This document shows, one piece after another, positions 1 through 7,577 of a stretch of 64,000 nucleotides of DNA. A program made the position numbers and the translations under genes. A model generated the notes under the pieces. That model worked only from the letters and a program-made list of their open reading frames with translations. It did no database searches and was not told the DNA's origin. Source of the stretch: Ktedonospora formicarum (GTDB lineage: Bacteria > Chloroflexota > Ktedonobacteria > Ktedonobacterales > Ktedonobacteraceae); NCBI RefSeq assembly GCF_016587355.1, contig NZ_BNJF01000001.1:3811721-3875720 (forward strand). Reading direction: 5' to 3'. Within the stretch, counting starts at the first letter, position 1, and every line of letters begins with the position of its first letter.

Positions 1-111
1 CTCGGCCAAGACCTAGCTCGTCCAGTTCCCTCCACGCTCCCCGCTTCCAGAGCAAAATTACCGCTCTCATTGCTACAGCGCGATCCATGCACCTGACATC
101 GTAATAGGAAC

Positions 112-1065
112 TCAAGCTGCTATCTCTTCCTCGTCTTTCAGGTCGTTCCATAATGCGTACCTGGGAATGTACGTCATCGGGACTATGATGTTTGCCTCAC
201 CATCGCGTTGCTTTTCGATGATAGCCTCCGCTACTTCACCCTCACTCATCGCATCAATTGGTGACTTCTCAGCGTATAACTCTGGCCGATGGAGCAGGAT
301 CAGATTGTCCGTGTCCTGCATAATCCTGTCAGAACCGTACAGGTCTGCCGCAGTGGGTCGAGGGTCTTTACGCTTCATGCTCTCGCGGTTCAACTGTGCC
401 AGGACGTACCCTGGAGCGTAGTTGCGAGCCAAGTCGTGTAACGCCCGTGATACCTGGCCTAGTGAGAAGGACTGATTACCAGTCTTGTTCGCTAGGTCGG
501 TTGGAACCAGACCGATGTGGTCTACCAACCAGAATCCGCAGGCCATGCCAGTCTTGCTCTTGACCGTCACGAAGTCACGAATCTTGTCTACGTTGTGTGC
601 GCCTCGCATGTAGACGATTGGAAGATCTTTGAGGATCTTGCCAGCCTTCTGTACCCTTCTGCGCTCCTCCGGTGAGTAGTAGCCACTGGAGAGGCTCTTG
701 ATTGGGACACCAGCAATCTGACCGATCAGACGCTTCATACATGTCTCAGGCTCCATCTCCAAGAGGCTGATGCGAACCTGCAAGCCTGGATACTCTTTCT
801 GGAATGTCCTGGCGACGTTGATCGCGACTGACATGCCAAAGGAGGATTTACCAACCCCTGACCGTCCAGCCACCACAGTGAGTTCGTTCGCCTCACCTGG
901 GATCTCGTCGCTCCTGAACCGGATGCCTCCGGTCTTCACATCGAGCCTTTCAAACCCGCTCCGGTAGCCCCACACATGTGTTGGATGCATGTAGCGGTAC
1001 TCTAGTGTTTCCAGCGTTCGGTCAATCGCGTCAGCCTGTGTCACCGCAAAGTCTGCTAGGCTCAT
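112..1065 (-). CDS. Phage DnaB-like replicative helicase (short form)
   Basis: This is a RecA-fold replicative helicase that would unwind phage DNA at the fork. A Walker A motif, AGRSGVGKS, lies near residues 66-74, followed by DnaB-like elements: a SLLEMEPE-type strand, the VDHIGLV Walker B region near residue 180, QLNRE, and a C-terminal LLHRPE segment. It has 317 residues, whereas bacterial DnaB has about 450, and it lacks the usual N-terminal DnaB domain. The ATG follows an AGGAGG site. It lies directly downstream of a winged-helix replication protein on the same strand, so the pair probably forms the phage replication module. The helicase-family call is strong; a dedicated loader was not seen. 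Confidence 0.88.
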   Translation of the reverse strand: MSLADFAVTQADAIDRTLETLEYRYMHPTHVWGYRSGFERLDVKTGGIRFRSDEIPGEANELTVVAGRSGVGKSSFGMSVAINVARTFQKEYPGLQVRISLLEMEPETCMKRLIGQIAGVPIKSLSSGYYSPEERRRVQKAGKILKDLPIVYMRGAHNVDKIRDFVTVKSKTGMACGFWLVDHIGLVPTDLANKTGNQSFSLGQVSRALHDLARNYAPGYVLAQLNRESMKRKDPRPTAADLYGSDRIMQDTDNLILLHRPELYAEKSPIDAMSEGEVAEAIIEKQRDGEANIIVPMTYIPRYALWNDLKDEEEIAA

Positions 1066-1075
1066 ACAACACCTC

Positions 1076-1876
1076 CTATTCTTCGTCGCCTAGTAGATCT
1101 GCAAGCGGCAGTTTGGGTATCGTTCTGACCAAGTGTCTGTACTTGTCGATAGTCTCTCGTGACTTCTGCGCCCTGATGCGGTCGATCTCCTCATCTGATA
1201 ACCCATCCTCATTCCCGTTCCAGGGCTTTCGCAACGATTGCTGCTGCTTCTGCACTGGTCGTGATTGTGGCTGTGGAGCCTCCGTTGTGCCTTCTGTTCG
1301 GACCATTGTTTTGATGTAGGCGAACATGTTTGGCCGATATTTCTCGACGTTACCGACTGAGTAACGACGGATCATGGTCAGAAGCAGTGTTGCTGGCCCC
1401 ATTCCCGATGCCGTGTTCTTCTCCGCAATCTCGGCCAGTTGCCTGCGCTGCTCCTTGTCGAAGGGCTTCTCTGTTGGTAGAACCGTGTTCATCACCCGCT
1501 CGATGAAGGCCATCAGCTTGAGTCTCCGTCTCGCATACGGACTGTGTGGCTGGTGTACCGAGCCAGTTGTGTCCATCGCATCGATGTACGCAGCGTCCTG
1601 ATCCAGAGGATCAATCTCAACCGGGTCTTCACCTATCCCTGGCTCCTGGGACACAGGCTCAGTCAGGCGATAGATGTACCCGGAAGGGCTGCGCGTCACC
1701 TCAACGAAACCAAGCTCGACAAGCTCATTACGAGCATTCCATACCGATGTGCGAGACGTACTGCCAAGTAACTCGCGGGCTTCGGTGTCAGAGAGCGCCA
1801 CCTCGGAGGGCGACAGCACCAGATGCAACAGCAGGACAGCAGCAGCGCGAGACTTAACTGCTGCAACGTTCATCAT
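1076..1876 (-). CDS. Winged-helix replication initiator-like protein
   Basis: It has 266 residues. The N-terminal ~75 residues look like a winged helix-turn-helix (SDTEARELLGSTSRTSVW, then a RNELVELGFVEV wing). The middle is acidic and the C-terminal part is helical and Gln/Arg-rich. The order N-terminal wHTH plus helical C-terminal domain immediately upstream of a DnaB-like helicase is typical of phage replication initiators or helicase loaders of the DnaD/O type; that role is inferred from context. The start is ATG ATG after AGAGGTG, so the second ATG (1873) is equally possible. It ends 10 bases before the helicase start, suggesting co-transcription. Confidence 0.65.
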   Translation of the reverse strand: MMNVAAVKSRAAAVLLLHLVLSPSEVALSDTEARELLGSTSRTSVWNARNELVELGFVEVTRSPSGYIYRLTEPVSQEPGIGEDPVEIDPLDQDAAYIDAMDTTGSVHQPHSPYARRRLKLMAFIERVMNTVLPTEKPFDKEQRRQLAEIAEKNTASGMGPATLLLTMIRRYSVGNVEKYRPNMFAYIKTMVRTEGTTEAPQPQSRPVQKQQQSLRKPWNGNEDGLSDEEIDRIRAQKSRETIDKYRHLVRTIPKLPLADLLGDEE

Positions 1877-1927
1877 CTAGCACCTCTTTCCGAGAGGGCC
1901 AACCGCAAAGCGGCCAGCCCGAACAAC

Positions 1928-2731
1928 TTACCAGCGAGCGCGACCACCAGAAGGGGCAGCAGAGAGATACTTCTCACGGATCTGTGCAGCAGTGATACCA
2001 GCGAAGGCATCGTTCACAGCTTGACGAGCATTCTGGGTGCTCATTGCCTTGATGTCTTCATCATTGATACCAACGCTATACAATTTCCTGACCTGTGGTA
2101 TAGAAATCTTGCCATCATGTTGTACAGGATTCTGCTCACCATTCGACTGCTGTACCTGCGCCTGTGGAATCTGTACGTATTGCTGCTGCTGGCGAGGAGC
2201 TTCGCTCTGGCGAGTTTGGTACTGCTGCTGTGGGCGAGCGGGAGCAGCTTCGACGACCTCAAAGCCTTCTGGAAGCTCTATACCCCAGGCTTGGTAGCAT
2301 TTTGCCAGAAGCACACTCTTGTCAACCACGAGGTTGTAGCCTTGATAGGCGTTGTCGAGTGTCGGAGCATCATAGAGATAGCGTCCCAGGCCATGTACTG
2401 AAGCTGCACGCTTGATTGCCTGAGCATACGCGCTTGTGGGTGATTTCAGATCACTGATGCCATGAACAGTCTTACCAGCGATGGTCAGAGGCACCAGCAG
2501 AGCCATCAGATTAACAGGCTCACCATCCTTGTTGGTGTACTCTGTCGACTGGATGACTTCAGGTTTGCCAACCTCCCACTCACCAGGGCAGTCCCGGTCA
2601 AGTCGGGTAAAATAGTCCCACAACTCCACGTACACCAGGGCGGTGCCACGACCACCAGCGCGGAAGTCAAGTTGCTCAAGCGCAAATGGCTGTGCGAGGC
2701 GACCCTGGATCTCGACGTAGTTGCTGCTCAT
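1928..2731 (-). CDS. Rad52/Sak-like single-strand annealing protein
   Basis: This is probably a phage recombinase that anneals complementary single strands in replication-linked recombination. The diagnostic stretch is KSPTSAYAQAIKRAASVHG followed by LGRYLYD (residues ~125-150), the signature of Rad52/Sak-type proteins. A VYVELWDYFTRLD segment precedes it. The last ~100 residues are Gln-rich linker and a small helical domain. I chose the ATG at 2731 (267 residues) because AGGAG sits 11 bases upstream in a leader sequence shared by five genes in this prophage. It lies upstream of the replication pair and downstream of an HTH gene. No exonuclease partner is visible in the window. Confidence 0.8.
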   Translation of the reverse strand: MSSNYVEIQGRLAQPFALEQLDFRAGGRGTALVYVELWDYFTRLDRDCPGEWEVGKPEVIQSTEYTNKDGEPVNLMALLVPLTIAGKTVHGISDLKSPTSAYAQAIKRAASVHGLGRYLYDAPTLDNAYQGYNLVVDKSVLLAKCYQAWGIELPEGFEVVEAAPARPQQQYQTRQSEAPRQQQQYVQIPQAQVQQSNGEQNPVQHDGKISIPQVRKLYSVGINDEDIKAMSTQNARQAVNDAFAGITAAQIREKYLSAAPSGGRARW

Positions 2732-2747
2732 AGTTGTGTTTTCTCCT
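2729..2747 (-). promoter_or_regulatory. Conserved ribosome-binding leader, copy 1 of 5
   Basis: The leader AGGAGAAAACACAACTATG precedes the annealing protein. Near-identical leaders lie before the genes starting at 5057, 6733, 8798 and 9887. Normal spacer sequence is not conserved like this, so the motif may be under selection or copied with the genes. Confidence 0.7.
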
Positions 2748-2777
2748 GTGTGTTTCAAATCTTCGCGTTTAACGTGT

Positions 2778-2902
2778 TTTGTCGATGTTTCTACATTCTG
2801 GCGATTTAAGAAGGGGTGGCTCTCACCACCCGACCTCTAAAGAATACCACAATGTCGAAACATTGTCAAGTCAATGATTAATCAATTTGTCGATGTTTCT
2901 AC
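2778..2902. repeat. 17-bp direct repeat pair around an early promoter
   Basis: TTTGTCGATGTTTCTAC occurs at 2778-2794 and again at 2886-2902. Related TGTCGA/TTCGACA words recur in other intergenic regions of the prophage (about 6793, 6827, 8850-8880, 9918, 11158, 11338). They may be binding sites for a common regulator. Confidence 0.6.
2841..2869 (-). promoter_or_regulatory. Promoter with internal operator for the annealing-protein transcript
   Basis: On the minus strand there is TTGACA (2864-2869), a 17-bp spacer and TATTCT (2841-2846). A perfect inverted repeat ACAATGT-TTCG-ACATTGT (2849-2866) occupies the spacer and overlaps the -35 box, as expected of a repressor site. The HTH gene just upstream is the obvious candidate regulator. 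A 17-bp sequence, TTTGTCGATGTTTCTAC, is repeated exactly at 2778-2794 and 2886-2902 on either side. Confidence 0.7.
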
Positions 2903-3276
2903 TAGGCCCGTAGACTCGCTTTTGCCCGCTCTACTGCCTGCTCCATCGCATCCAGAAAGATGTCCTTCTGTGTACCTTCAAGCTGTTCTGACACGCTCTG
3001 TGCCTCGGCCAGGAGTTGGGCTTCACGTGATGTAGCAGCAGTTGCGCCAATCACATCGATGCGAGCGGCCAGCGTGCTAAATGGGATGCGTAGGGCTTGT
3101 GCGTATGCAGCTAGGAGCGCAATGTCAATGGTGGTCGCGTTCCCGTTGATCAGGTAGCCAAGCTTCCCACGCGTCAGTTCAGGACCACCCCTGGATGCAA
3201 ACTCTTCCTGAGTGAGTTTATTCTCTCGCAGGTGGTCTATGACAATGCGCTGCAATGCGCGAATGTCTTGTCTCAT
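2902..3276 (-). CDS. XRE-family phage regulator
   Basis: This is a DNA-binding protein of the Cro/cI-like HTH family. The first ~60 residues contain HLRENKLTQEEFASRGG followed by LTRGKLGYLINGNATTID, a helix-turn-helix arrangement. The C-terminal half is helical. I chose the ATG at 3276 (124 residues) because GGAG lies 8 bases upstream; the open frame extends further but without a ribosome site. It is transcribed toward the annealing-protein gene, whose promoter holds a palindrome, and it faces a plus-strand gene at 3383. A GTGGG/CCCAC hairpin (3290-3306) lies in its own leader. It is probably an early-gene repressor; the target is inferred. Confidence 0.75.
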   Translation of the reverse strand: MRQDIRALQRIVIDHLRENKLTQEEFASRGGPELTRGKLGYLINGNATTIDIALLAAYAQALRIPFSTLAARIDVIGATAATSREAQLLAEAQSVSEQLEGTQKDIFLDAMEQAVERAKASLRA

Positions 3277-3382
3277 GTTCATCTCTCCAAGTGGGGCAAA
3301 GTCCCACAAATCTGCTATACTATAAGTAGTAGATAGTTCAACACAAAGGATACCACAGTATGTCTCGACCCTCAAACCCCCG

Positions 3383-3808
3383 ATGAATGTTACCTCAATC
3401 TCCCAACCCTCTGAAAAAACCAAGCGTGGCGTCGGACGACCGGAAAAGCTCGGAATGCCCCCGATCCCACAGGAGATCCTCGATGGAATGACCGAACTGG
3501 AGCAGCAACACTTCGAGCACTTCCGCCAGTCCTACTACGACGCATACAAGAAACGCTATGGAAAGATCACGCCCACTGCTGAGATCGGTATCACCCAGGC
3601 TGCACTCGATTACATTCACCTGTGGCGGCTCCAGGCGGAGCAGATCACCACAGGCAAACTGGTGTCCCAGGCGCGTCAGCACCCAGGCACCGGACTGCGA
3701 GCTTGGCTCCAAGCTGCCGGACTCAACGAGAAGGACATGATGGAGCCAGTCAAGCAGGAAGACGAGAAGTCAGCCAACCGCGCTGCTCTCCTTACTCTTT
3801 CGAGCTAA
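3383..3808 (+). CDS. Hypothetical protein, possibly small-terminase-like
   Basis: I do not recognise the family with confidence. The 141-residue product has a basic N-terminus (KTKRGVGRPEKLG), a helical ELEQQHFEHFRQSYYDAYKK segment, and a region of helices ending in an acidic tail. A helical, charged protein of this size could be a small terminase subunit, and none is seen beside the large subunit at 17.3 kb, but that link is a guess. It is the only plus-strand gene among minus-strand neighbours, divergent from the HTH gene, and overlaps the 3' end of the next minus-strand gene by 17 bases. The ribosome site is weak. Confidence 0.5.
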   Translation: MNVTSISQPSEKTKRGVGRPEKLGMPPIPQEILDGMTELEQQHFEHFRQSYYDAYKKRYGKITPTAEIGITQAALDYIHLWRLQAEQITTGKLVSQARQHPGTGLRAWLQAAGLNEKDMMEPVKQEDEKSANRAALLTLSS

Positions 3809-4067
3809 CAAGCAACTCAAGCAAATTAACAACCATAACTGCGAGGGGCCTATATGCCTCGTCAATATGCTCAGTCTGGAATAAGCCCAGATCGTTAGCC
3901 ATCCCTTCAATGTCTGAGCCATCCCAATAGTAACCTTCCAGAAAGTCCCGAATACTATTAACTGCACTCCTCCCGTCTTCGTCCAGATCCGTGGCTAAGG
4001 TCACTAGGAAGTTGCGGATTGTCTGAAAAGTGAGTTCGGTGCTTGCTGTTTTTGGATCGGTTGACAT
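3792..4067 (-). CDS. Small hypothetical protein, paralogue A
   Basis: A 91-residue acidic helical protein of unknown function. Its N-terminus, MSTDPKTASTELTF, is identical to that of the next gene, and the rest aligns along the length (RNFL/RNYL, IRDFLE, YYW, NDLG, YRPLA.MV..LLE.L.SS). The ATG at 4067 follows AAAGGAGA with good spacing. The pair is a tandem duplication with diverged bodies. Confidence 0.7.
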   Translation of the reverse strand: MSTDPKTASTELTFQTIRNFLVTLATDLDEDGRSAVNSIRDFLEGYYWDGSDIEGMANDLGLFQTEHIDEAYRPLAVMVVNLLELLVSSKE

Positions 4068-4080
4068 CAATATTCTCCTT

Positions 4081-4356
4081 TTACTCATTCGAGCTAGTAA
4101 GCATCTCAAGCAGACCAATCACCATGTTCGCAAGGGGTCTGTACACTGGTGGGATCTGGGTATCTCGATGTATGCCTAGGTCATTGATTATCATTTCAAT
4201 GGGTTCATTCTGCCAGTAATAGGTTTCCAGAAAGTCCCGAATGTCATCAATAACCCTCTTAGACATTCCATCCATCCCATACGTCACACCATCCAAGTAA
4301 TTGCGGATCTTCGTGAAAGTGAGTTCAGTGCTTGCTGTCTTAGGATCGGTTGACAT
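4081..4356 (-). CDS. Small hypothetical protein, paralogue B
   Basis: A 91-residue paralogue of the preceding gene, the same length and with the same first 14 residues. The start at 4356 follows AAGGAGA. The two genes share leader sequence as well as the coding start, which points to a recent duplication with conserved ends and faster change in the middle. Function is unknown. They sit between the HTH/terminase-like region and a DUF2786-type gene on the minus strand. Confidence 0.7.
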   Translation of the reverse strand: MSTDPKTASTELTFTKIRNYLDGVTYGMDGMSKRVIDDIRDFLETYYWQNEPIEMIINDLGIHRDTQIPPVYRPLANMVIGLLEMLTSSNE

Positions 4357-4367
4357 CAACATTCTCC

Positions 4368-5057
4368 TTAGCTAATCTTCTTACGAACCTGAGTACCACT
4401 GACGCCAGGGTTGATGGCGATAGAAGCACCAGCAGCACGCCCACGCTGGTACGCAGTATAGCTCGACGACACCCTCATATAGTTCTCTCGTGTAGAGCCG
4501 CCGAAGCGTTTCTGGACCTCTGTGGCAAGGGCTTGGCTATTGACCAGGATCAAGGCTTTGCAGTCTTTGTCTGCTTCTTCTTCCACACGCTCCAACCGTT
4601 TAATCACCTCAGAAGTTGCTCCGAGACGAAAGCCTGCCTTAAACTTGCGAATCGTGACGCGGGAATACGGATACTGCTCGTGATACTCCGTCCAGGCTTC
4701 ATCAGCGAGGCGGTCAATAGTGCGCGTCAGATAGGTATAGAGGTATTCTACCACCTCAATGTTGTGCTTACGACCCACCACATGAGCAATGCGCTTTTTG
4801 GTGTCGTAAATGACGCGACAGAGATTTGCCTTCCCAATGGCTGTGTAGAGCGCCAGCTTCCAGGTCGTGTTCGCGAACTTCTCGCGTTCCTGCCAGGAGT
4901 ATTCCGACTTCTTCTGCATTACCTCGTCAAGCGACACATTGTACTTGAGCAGCAACTCTGTTGCTTTCTCGGCAGCCAAAGCAGCCTCGTGCTCGTTACT
5001 GGAAGCTTTGAGGGCAAGCAGGTTGCGAATTTTCGTGATAATCTTCTCGGCAGCCAT
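4368..5057 (-). CDS. DUF2786-type phage protein
   Basis: A 229-residue protein starting IITKIRNLLALKASSNEHEA followed by ALAAEKATELLLKYN, the pattern of the DUF2786 N-terminal domain found in phage and plasmid proteins. The C-terminal part (YTYLTRTIDRLADEAW, then a basic GFRLGATSEVIKRL stretch) resembles the domain usually joined to it. The biochemical function of this family is not established. It begins with one of the five conserved leaders (AGGAGAAAACACAACATG), so it probably heads the transcript that includes the paralogue pair downstream. Confidence 0.75.
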   Translation of the reverse strand: MAAEKIITKIRNLLALKASSNEHEAALAAEKATELLLKYNVSLDEVMQKKSEYSWQEREKFANTTWKLALYTAIGKANLCRVIYDTKKRIAHVVGRKHNIEVVEYLYTYLTRTIDRLADEAWTEYHEQYPYSRVTIRKFKAGFRLGATSEVIKRLERVEEEADKDCKALILVNSQALATEVQKRFGGSTRENYMRVSSSYTAYQRGRAAGASIAINPGVSGTQVRKKIS

Positions 5058-5145
5058 GTTGTGTTTTCTCCTTTTTCTTCTCTGAGGGCCAGTTCCCCCA
5101 CTCCTAACGGTGCCACGCTATTGTGACACCATCAGGGTCGAGGAA

Positions 5146-5763
5146 TTAGCCTTTGGCTACATCGGGCAGCAACCACTGCTCGTCGTAGATCTGGTTGTTC
5201 CAGGCGTCTTCAATGCTCAGATTATCCCAAACGAACCGCTTTTCCGTGTTGGCTTTCAGTACCACGTAACCTGCATCGCCTTTGGAGTTGTGTCCGTAAC
5301 GATCCACGAGATCACTCTGGATATGAACCGCAACGGTTGATACCACCCCCTTGAGCTTGCTTGTCCAAATAGCGTGCTCCACATCGTAGCAGTTGCTCTC
5401 GATCATGTTCTTCAGGTGATTGCCATTCAGCACCGTGCTCGACGGGATGTAGAACAAGAGTTGCAACTGTTTTGTCTTCTGTGTATATGCGACTCCTTCA
5501 AACTGACCATAGGGACTCATTTTCATGTGGTCAATGACACTCGTTGCATATGCCTCCACACCCTGGTGTGTTTTAAGGTTCACAGGTGTGGGGGTTGGCG
5601 TTGGTGGTACTGGTGTGTCAGTGGGATATGGTGTGAGAGCGGCAAGACGTGCTGGTTCGATCACATTGGCGTTCACCCATCCAACGCATAGTCCGAGCAC
5701 GAACAGGACAACAATAACTCCCAGACAACCTAATACAAAATTCCTTAGAGTGTTTTCGCGCAA
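5146..5763 (-). CDS. Membrane-anchored phage protein with PT linker
   Basis: I chose a TTG start at 5763 because AAAGGAG lies 8 bases upstream; this gives 205 residues. There is one hydrophobic helix (NFVLGCLGVIVVLFVLGLCV), then a Thr/Pro linker (TPYPTDTPVPPTPTPTP) and a soluble ~140-residue domain with no recognised motif, presumably outside the membrane. The open frame continues upstream through operator-like repeats to an ATG at 5877, which lacks a ribosome site. Its upstream region is the left arm of a large inverted repeat with palindrome arrays, so expression is probably under that control. Confidence 0.65.
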   Translation of the reverse strand: MRENTLRNFVLGCLGVIVVLFVLGLCVGWVNANVIEPARLAALTPYPTDTPVPPTPTPTPVNLKTHQGVEAYATSVIDHMKMSPYGQFEGVAYTQKTKQLQLLFYIPSSTVLNGNHLKNMIESNCYDVEHAIWTSKLKGVVSTVAVHIQSDLVDRYGHNSKGDAGYVVLKANTEKRFVWDNLSIEDAWNNQIYDEQWLLPDVAKG

Positions 5764-5840
5764 AGTGCTATCTCCTTTAGCTTTTTCGGGGATGTTCCCC
5801 GTCTCTGACCACCCGCGATTGAGGTGGGCAAAGACGGAGA

Positions 5841-6033
5841 TGTTCATTCTGCTGAACATGTTTATCCTATTGAACATCGATGTTCATTTGAATGAACACG
5901 TACGTTCATTTCAGTGAACATCAGGGTCAGCAACGTTCATTTGAATGAACATGCTTGTCCGTACAGCAGCTCGACACCTTTAGACAATTAATAAACAATA
6001 GATAAATAAAGAGGGAAGGGGCATTGCCCCTCT
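5841..6033. repeat. Left arm of long inverted repeat with five 18-bp palindromes
   Basis: Five copies of YGTTCA-N6-TGAACA start at 5841, 5859, 5881, 5903 and 5934; the best is TGTTCATTTGAATGAACA. Next inward comes a conserved element beginning CTTGTCCGTACAGCAGC (5954) and ending TTTAGACAAT, flanked by TTGTC/GACAA arms. Then follow an AT-rich stretch and a GGGGC-ATT-GCCCC hairpin (6018-6030). The same series occurs inverted at 10877-11092. The spacing between palindromes (18, 22, 22, 31) is mirrored in the other arm (18, 22, 22, 30, plus one extra outer copy). It could be an operator array, an iteron origin or a recombination site. Confidence 0.9.
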
Positions 6034-6036
6034 GTC

Positions 6037-6174
6037 CTAGCGGCCATTCACCCCTGCGATTGACGGTACTCCACTCATAGCAATTCAATCGCTGGATAGG
6101 AGCTTTTAGAGACTGCTGAGAGGTACAATTTTAAACCTCAGCAATTATACCTCTCAGGAGTTTCAGGCCGCTAG
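6037..6174. other. Nested inverted repeats (candidate structured RNA or cruciform)
   Basis: CTAGCGGCC (6037-6045) pairs with GGCCGCTAG (6166-6174) and encloses two further perfect stems: GCGATTGA (6056-6063) with TCAATCGC (6085-6092), and CTGAGAGGTA (6116-6125) with TACCTCTCAG (6148-6157). This gives a three-way-junction shape of about 138 nt. It lies just after the stop of the minus-strand gene at 6179 and next to the inverted-repeat arm, so it could be a 3' UTR element, a free RNA or part of an origin. Confidence 0.6.
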
Positions 6175-6178
6175 TGCC

Positions 6179-6427
6179 CTACGAGAGAGCCGATGTGTAG
6201 CATCCAGAACAGATGAGTCCATGTAAGCTAATGGGGATCAGCGTATCTTGCCAGAAACTCTGGCCGCAGCAATCACACTGGCGAGGCATCATCGATGTGA
6301 TTGGCTCGCGTCCAGTGTAGCGCCGTGGTGTCATAATTGGGAGGCTCTGCTCTGCGATGCGTTTGGTGATCCTGCCCTCATGCAGGGCTGTTTTGATCTG
6401 TGCGACAGTCACGATTGGTCCTCTCAT
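6179..6427 (-). CDS. Small zinc-ribbon-like protein
   Basis: An 82-residue protein with CDCCGQSFW and, 23 residues later, CSGC, a four-cysteine arrangement that probably binds zinc. The N-terminal half is basic. The ATG follows AGGAGG with 8-base spacing. It is the last gene of the minus-strand run inside the inverted repeat. Function is unknown. Confidence 0.65.
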   Translation of the reverse strand: MRGPIVTVAQIKTALHEGRITKRIAEQSLPIMTPRRYTGREPITSMMPRQCDCCGQSFWQDTLIPISLHGLICSGCYTSALS

Positions 6428-6439
6428 CTTGCATACCTC

Positions 6440-6733
6440 CTAGCAGTTGTAGTACGCGACCCACGCGCATGACTCGGAACAAAACTCACTATCAGCATCA
6501 GCCGAGAGCGGATCACCGCAGCCAGCGCAGCAGCCTGCGTCGTCAATCTCTTCAAGCTCTGGCGCATCCGTGATGAGCACCAGGGGCAGGCCACAGGCTC
6601 GGCAGTGCAGGCGCTCAACGCCCTCATCAGTGGTGTACATTGGGCTGGTTGGACCGTCAGGTGCGCAGTGAGTGTGGTACATATGGCGATGGACTCTGAC
6701 GCCAGCCAGATCGATGAGTGTCCAGTGCAACAT
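6440..6733 (-). CDS. Small cysteine-rich zinc-finger-like protein
   Basis: A 97-residue protein with HCRACG, CCAGCGDPLS and FCSESCAW, which look like two zinc knuckles; the second resembles the 'CxxCG...FCSxxC' treble-clef pattern of small ribbon proteins. The middle is acidic. It starts with a conserved AGGAGAAAACACAAC leader and is preceded by a recognisable promoter. Function is unknown; nucleic-acid or protein binding is likely. Confidence 0.65.
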   Translation of the reverse strand: MLHWTLIDLAGVRVHRHMYHTHCAPDGPTSPMYTTDEGVERLHCRACGLPLVLITDAPELEEIDDAGCCAGCGDPLSADADSEFCSESCAWVAYYNC

Positions 6734-6781
6734 GTTGTGTTTTCTCCTTTTCAATCGTCGGAGGAATCGTCCGACAAGAAA

Positions 6782-6810
6782 ATATTAATATATCGACAAA
6801 TTAATGTTAA
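6782..6810 (-). promoter_or_regulatory. Promoter for the zinc-finger gene pair
   Basis: On the minus strand, TTAACA (6805-6810), 17 bp and TAATAT (6782-6787) form a good sigma-70-like promoter. TTTGTCGATAT falls inside the spacer. A GTCGGA/TCCGAC hairpin (6756-6774) lies between it and the start codon. Confidence 0.6.
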
Positions 6811-6831
6811 GTATTTATGGATAAGTTTCGA

Positions 6832-7047
6832 CTAAGATCTGCAATGTTTCTGCCAGGATCTCTGCTGGTAGAAGGGACCGTGATTCAACACGGCATAGAC
6901 GACACGGTGTGTTTGTGTGCGCTTGTCACAGGTCCAGCCCACAAAGCAGTTTCCCTGTTTGTCTCGCTGGATGCCACAGACTAGCTGGATATGCTTGCCA
7001 GGGAGCTTGTCGTAGATAACGCGAGCATGTACTTGTGAATTCGTCAT
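6832..7047 (-). CDS. Small hypothetical phage protein
   Basis: A 71-residue basic protein with KHIQLVCGIQRDKQGNCFVG and three later aromatic/His positions. No recognised domain. The start follows GAGGG with 7-base spacing, and it ends just before the promoter for the next gene. It is the last gene of the run 9096-6832, whose members abut or overlap and so are likely co-transcribed. Confidence 0.6.
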   Translation of the reverse strand: MTNSQVHARVIYDKLPGKHIQLVCGIQRDKQGNCFVGWTCDKRTQTHRVVYAVLNHGPFYQQRSWQKHCRS

Positions 7048-7050
7048 GGT

Positions 7051-7284
7051 CTAGCCCTCACTTTCCAGAATATTGATAAGTACCGATATTTCAGCGTGTG
7101 CTTCGATGTCACTCCGGCTCGCATACCTGGCCTGTCTGCTCTTGTAGAAGGCCATGACCTCCTCTGGAGAGAAACCCACGATCAGGTTATCCAGGCCAGT
7201 GCCAGCAGCCAGCCGAGTTCCAATAAGCTGGTGTTGGTCGAGAATGGTGGCACTAAGTTTGGCTTTGAATTGGCGATAGGTCAT
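7051..7284 (-). CDS. Small hypothetical phage protein
   Basis: A 77-residue, mostly helical protein (TYRQFKAKLSATILDQHQ, then GFSPEEVMAFYKSRQ). Its start overlaps the stop of the upstream gene by 4 bases (ATGA), a translational-coupling arrangement. A good AAGGAGG site precedes it. Function is unknown. Confidence 0.65.
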   Translation of the reverse strand: MTYRQFKAKLSATILDQHQLIGTRLAAGTGLDNLIVGFSPEEVMAFYKSRQARYASRSDIEAHAEISVLINILESEG

Positions 7285-7577
7285 GCGCAGTCCTCCTTAG
7301 CAATCCAGGTTGTCATAAGCTTCTGTTGTCTGAAATACGCTGCCCAGGCTTCTGGACTGTTCGGCACGAAGATGATAGGTGGCAGGAAGTCAGGTGACTC
7401 ATAGCACAGACCAGCCTCACAGCTACCGCACCAGGGAACATACAGGTCCAGTTCCCGGCGACAGAGTGCGCACCAGACATGATGTTCACACTCGTCACTG
7501 TCAAAGACAGGCGTCTCACCTTGAGGGCAGCAGTCAGGGCACCAGAACTTCCCCTGCCATTCATACGCGACGATCAT
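7281..7577 (-). CDS. Cysteine-rich zinc-binding-like protein
   Basis: A 98-residue protein with CPDCCPQGE, CALCRREL and CGSCEAGLC, enough paired cysteines for two zinc sites in a rubredoxin-like or double zinc-ribbon fold. The C-terminal part is helical and Trp-rich. It overlaps both neighbours by 4 bases. Function is unknown. It is the third small zinc-type protein in this 5-kb block. Confidence 0.65.
   Translation of the reverse strand: MIVAYEWQGKFWCPDCCPQGETPVFDSDECEHHVWCALCRRELDLYVPWCGSCEAGLCYESPDFLPPIIFVPNSPEAWAAYFRQQKLMTTWIAKEDCA

Noticed and set aside
1-111. Left prophage end or attL in the window
   Set aside because: The first bases are still phage-like and no mutS sequence is present, so the left junction must be outside.
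1823-2401. 192-codon plus-strand open frame
   Set aside because: Antisense to the annealing-protein gene and the intergenic gap; Leu-rich shadow of Gln codons.
4350-5126. 258-codon plus-strand open frame
   Set aside because: It lies antisense to the DUF2786-type gene, has no ribosome site, and its composition follows the other strand.
5841-5951. CRISPR array reading of the palindrome cluster
   Set aside because: Units are 18-bp palindromes with 0-13-base gaps, too short for spacers, and the array is mirrored at 10960-11092.
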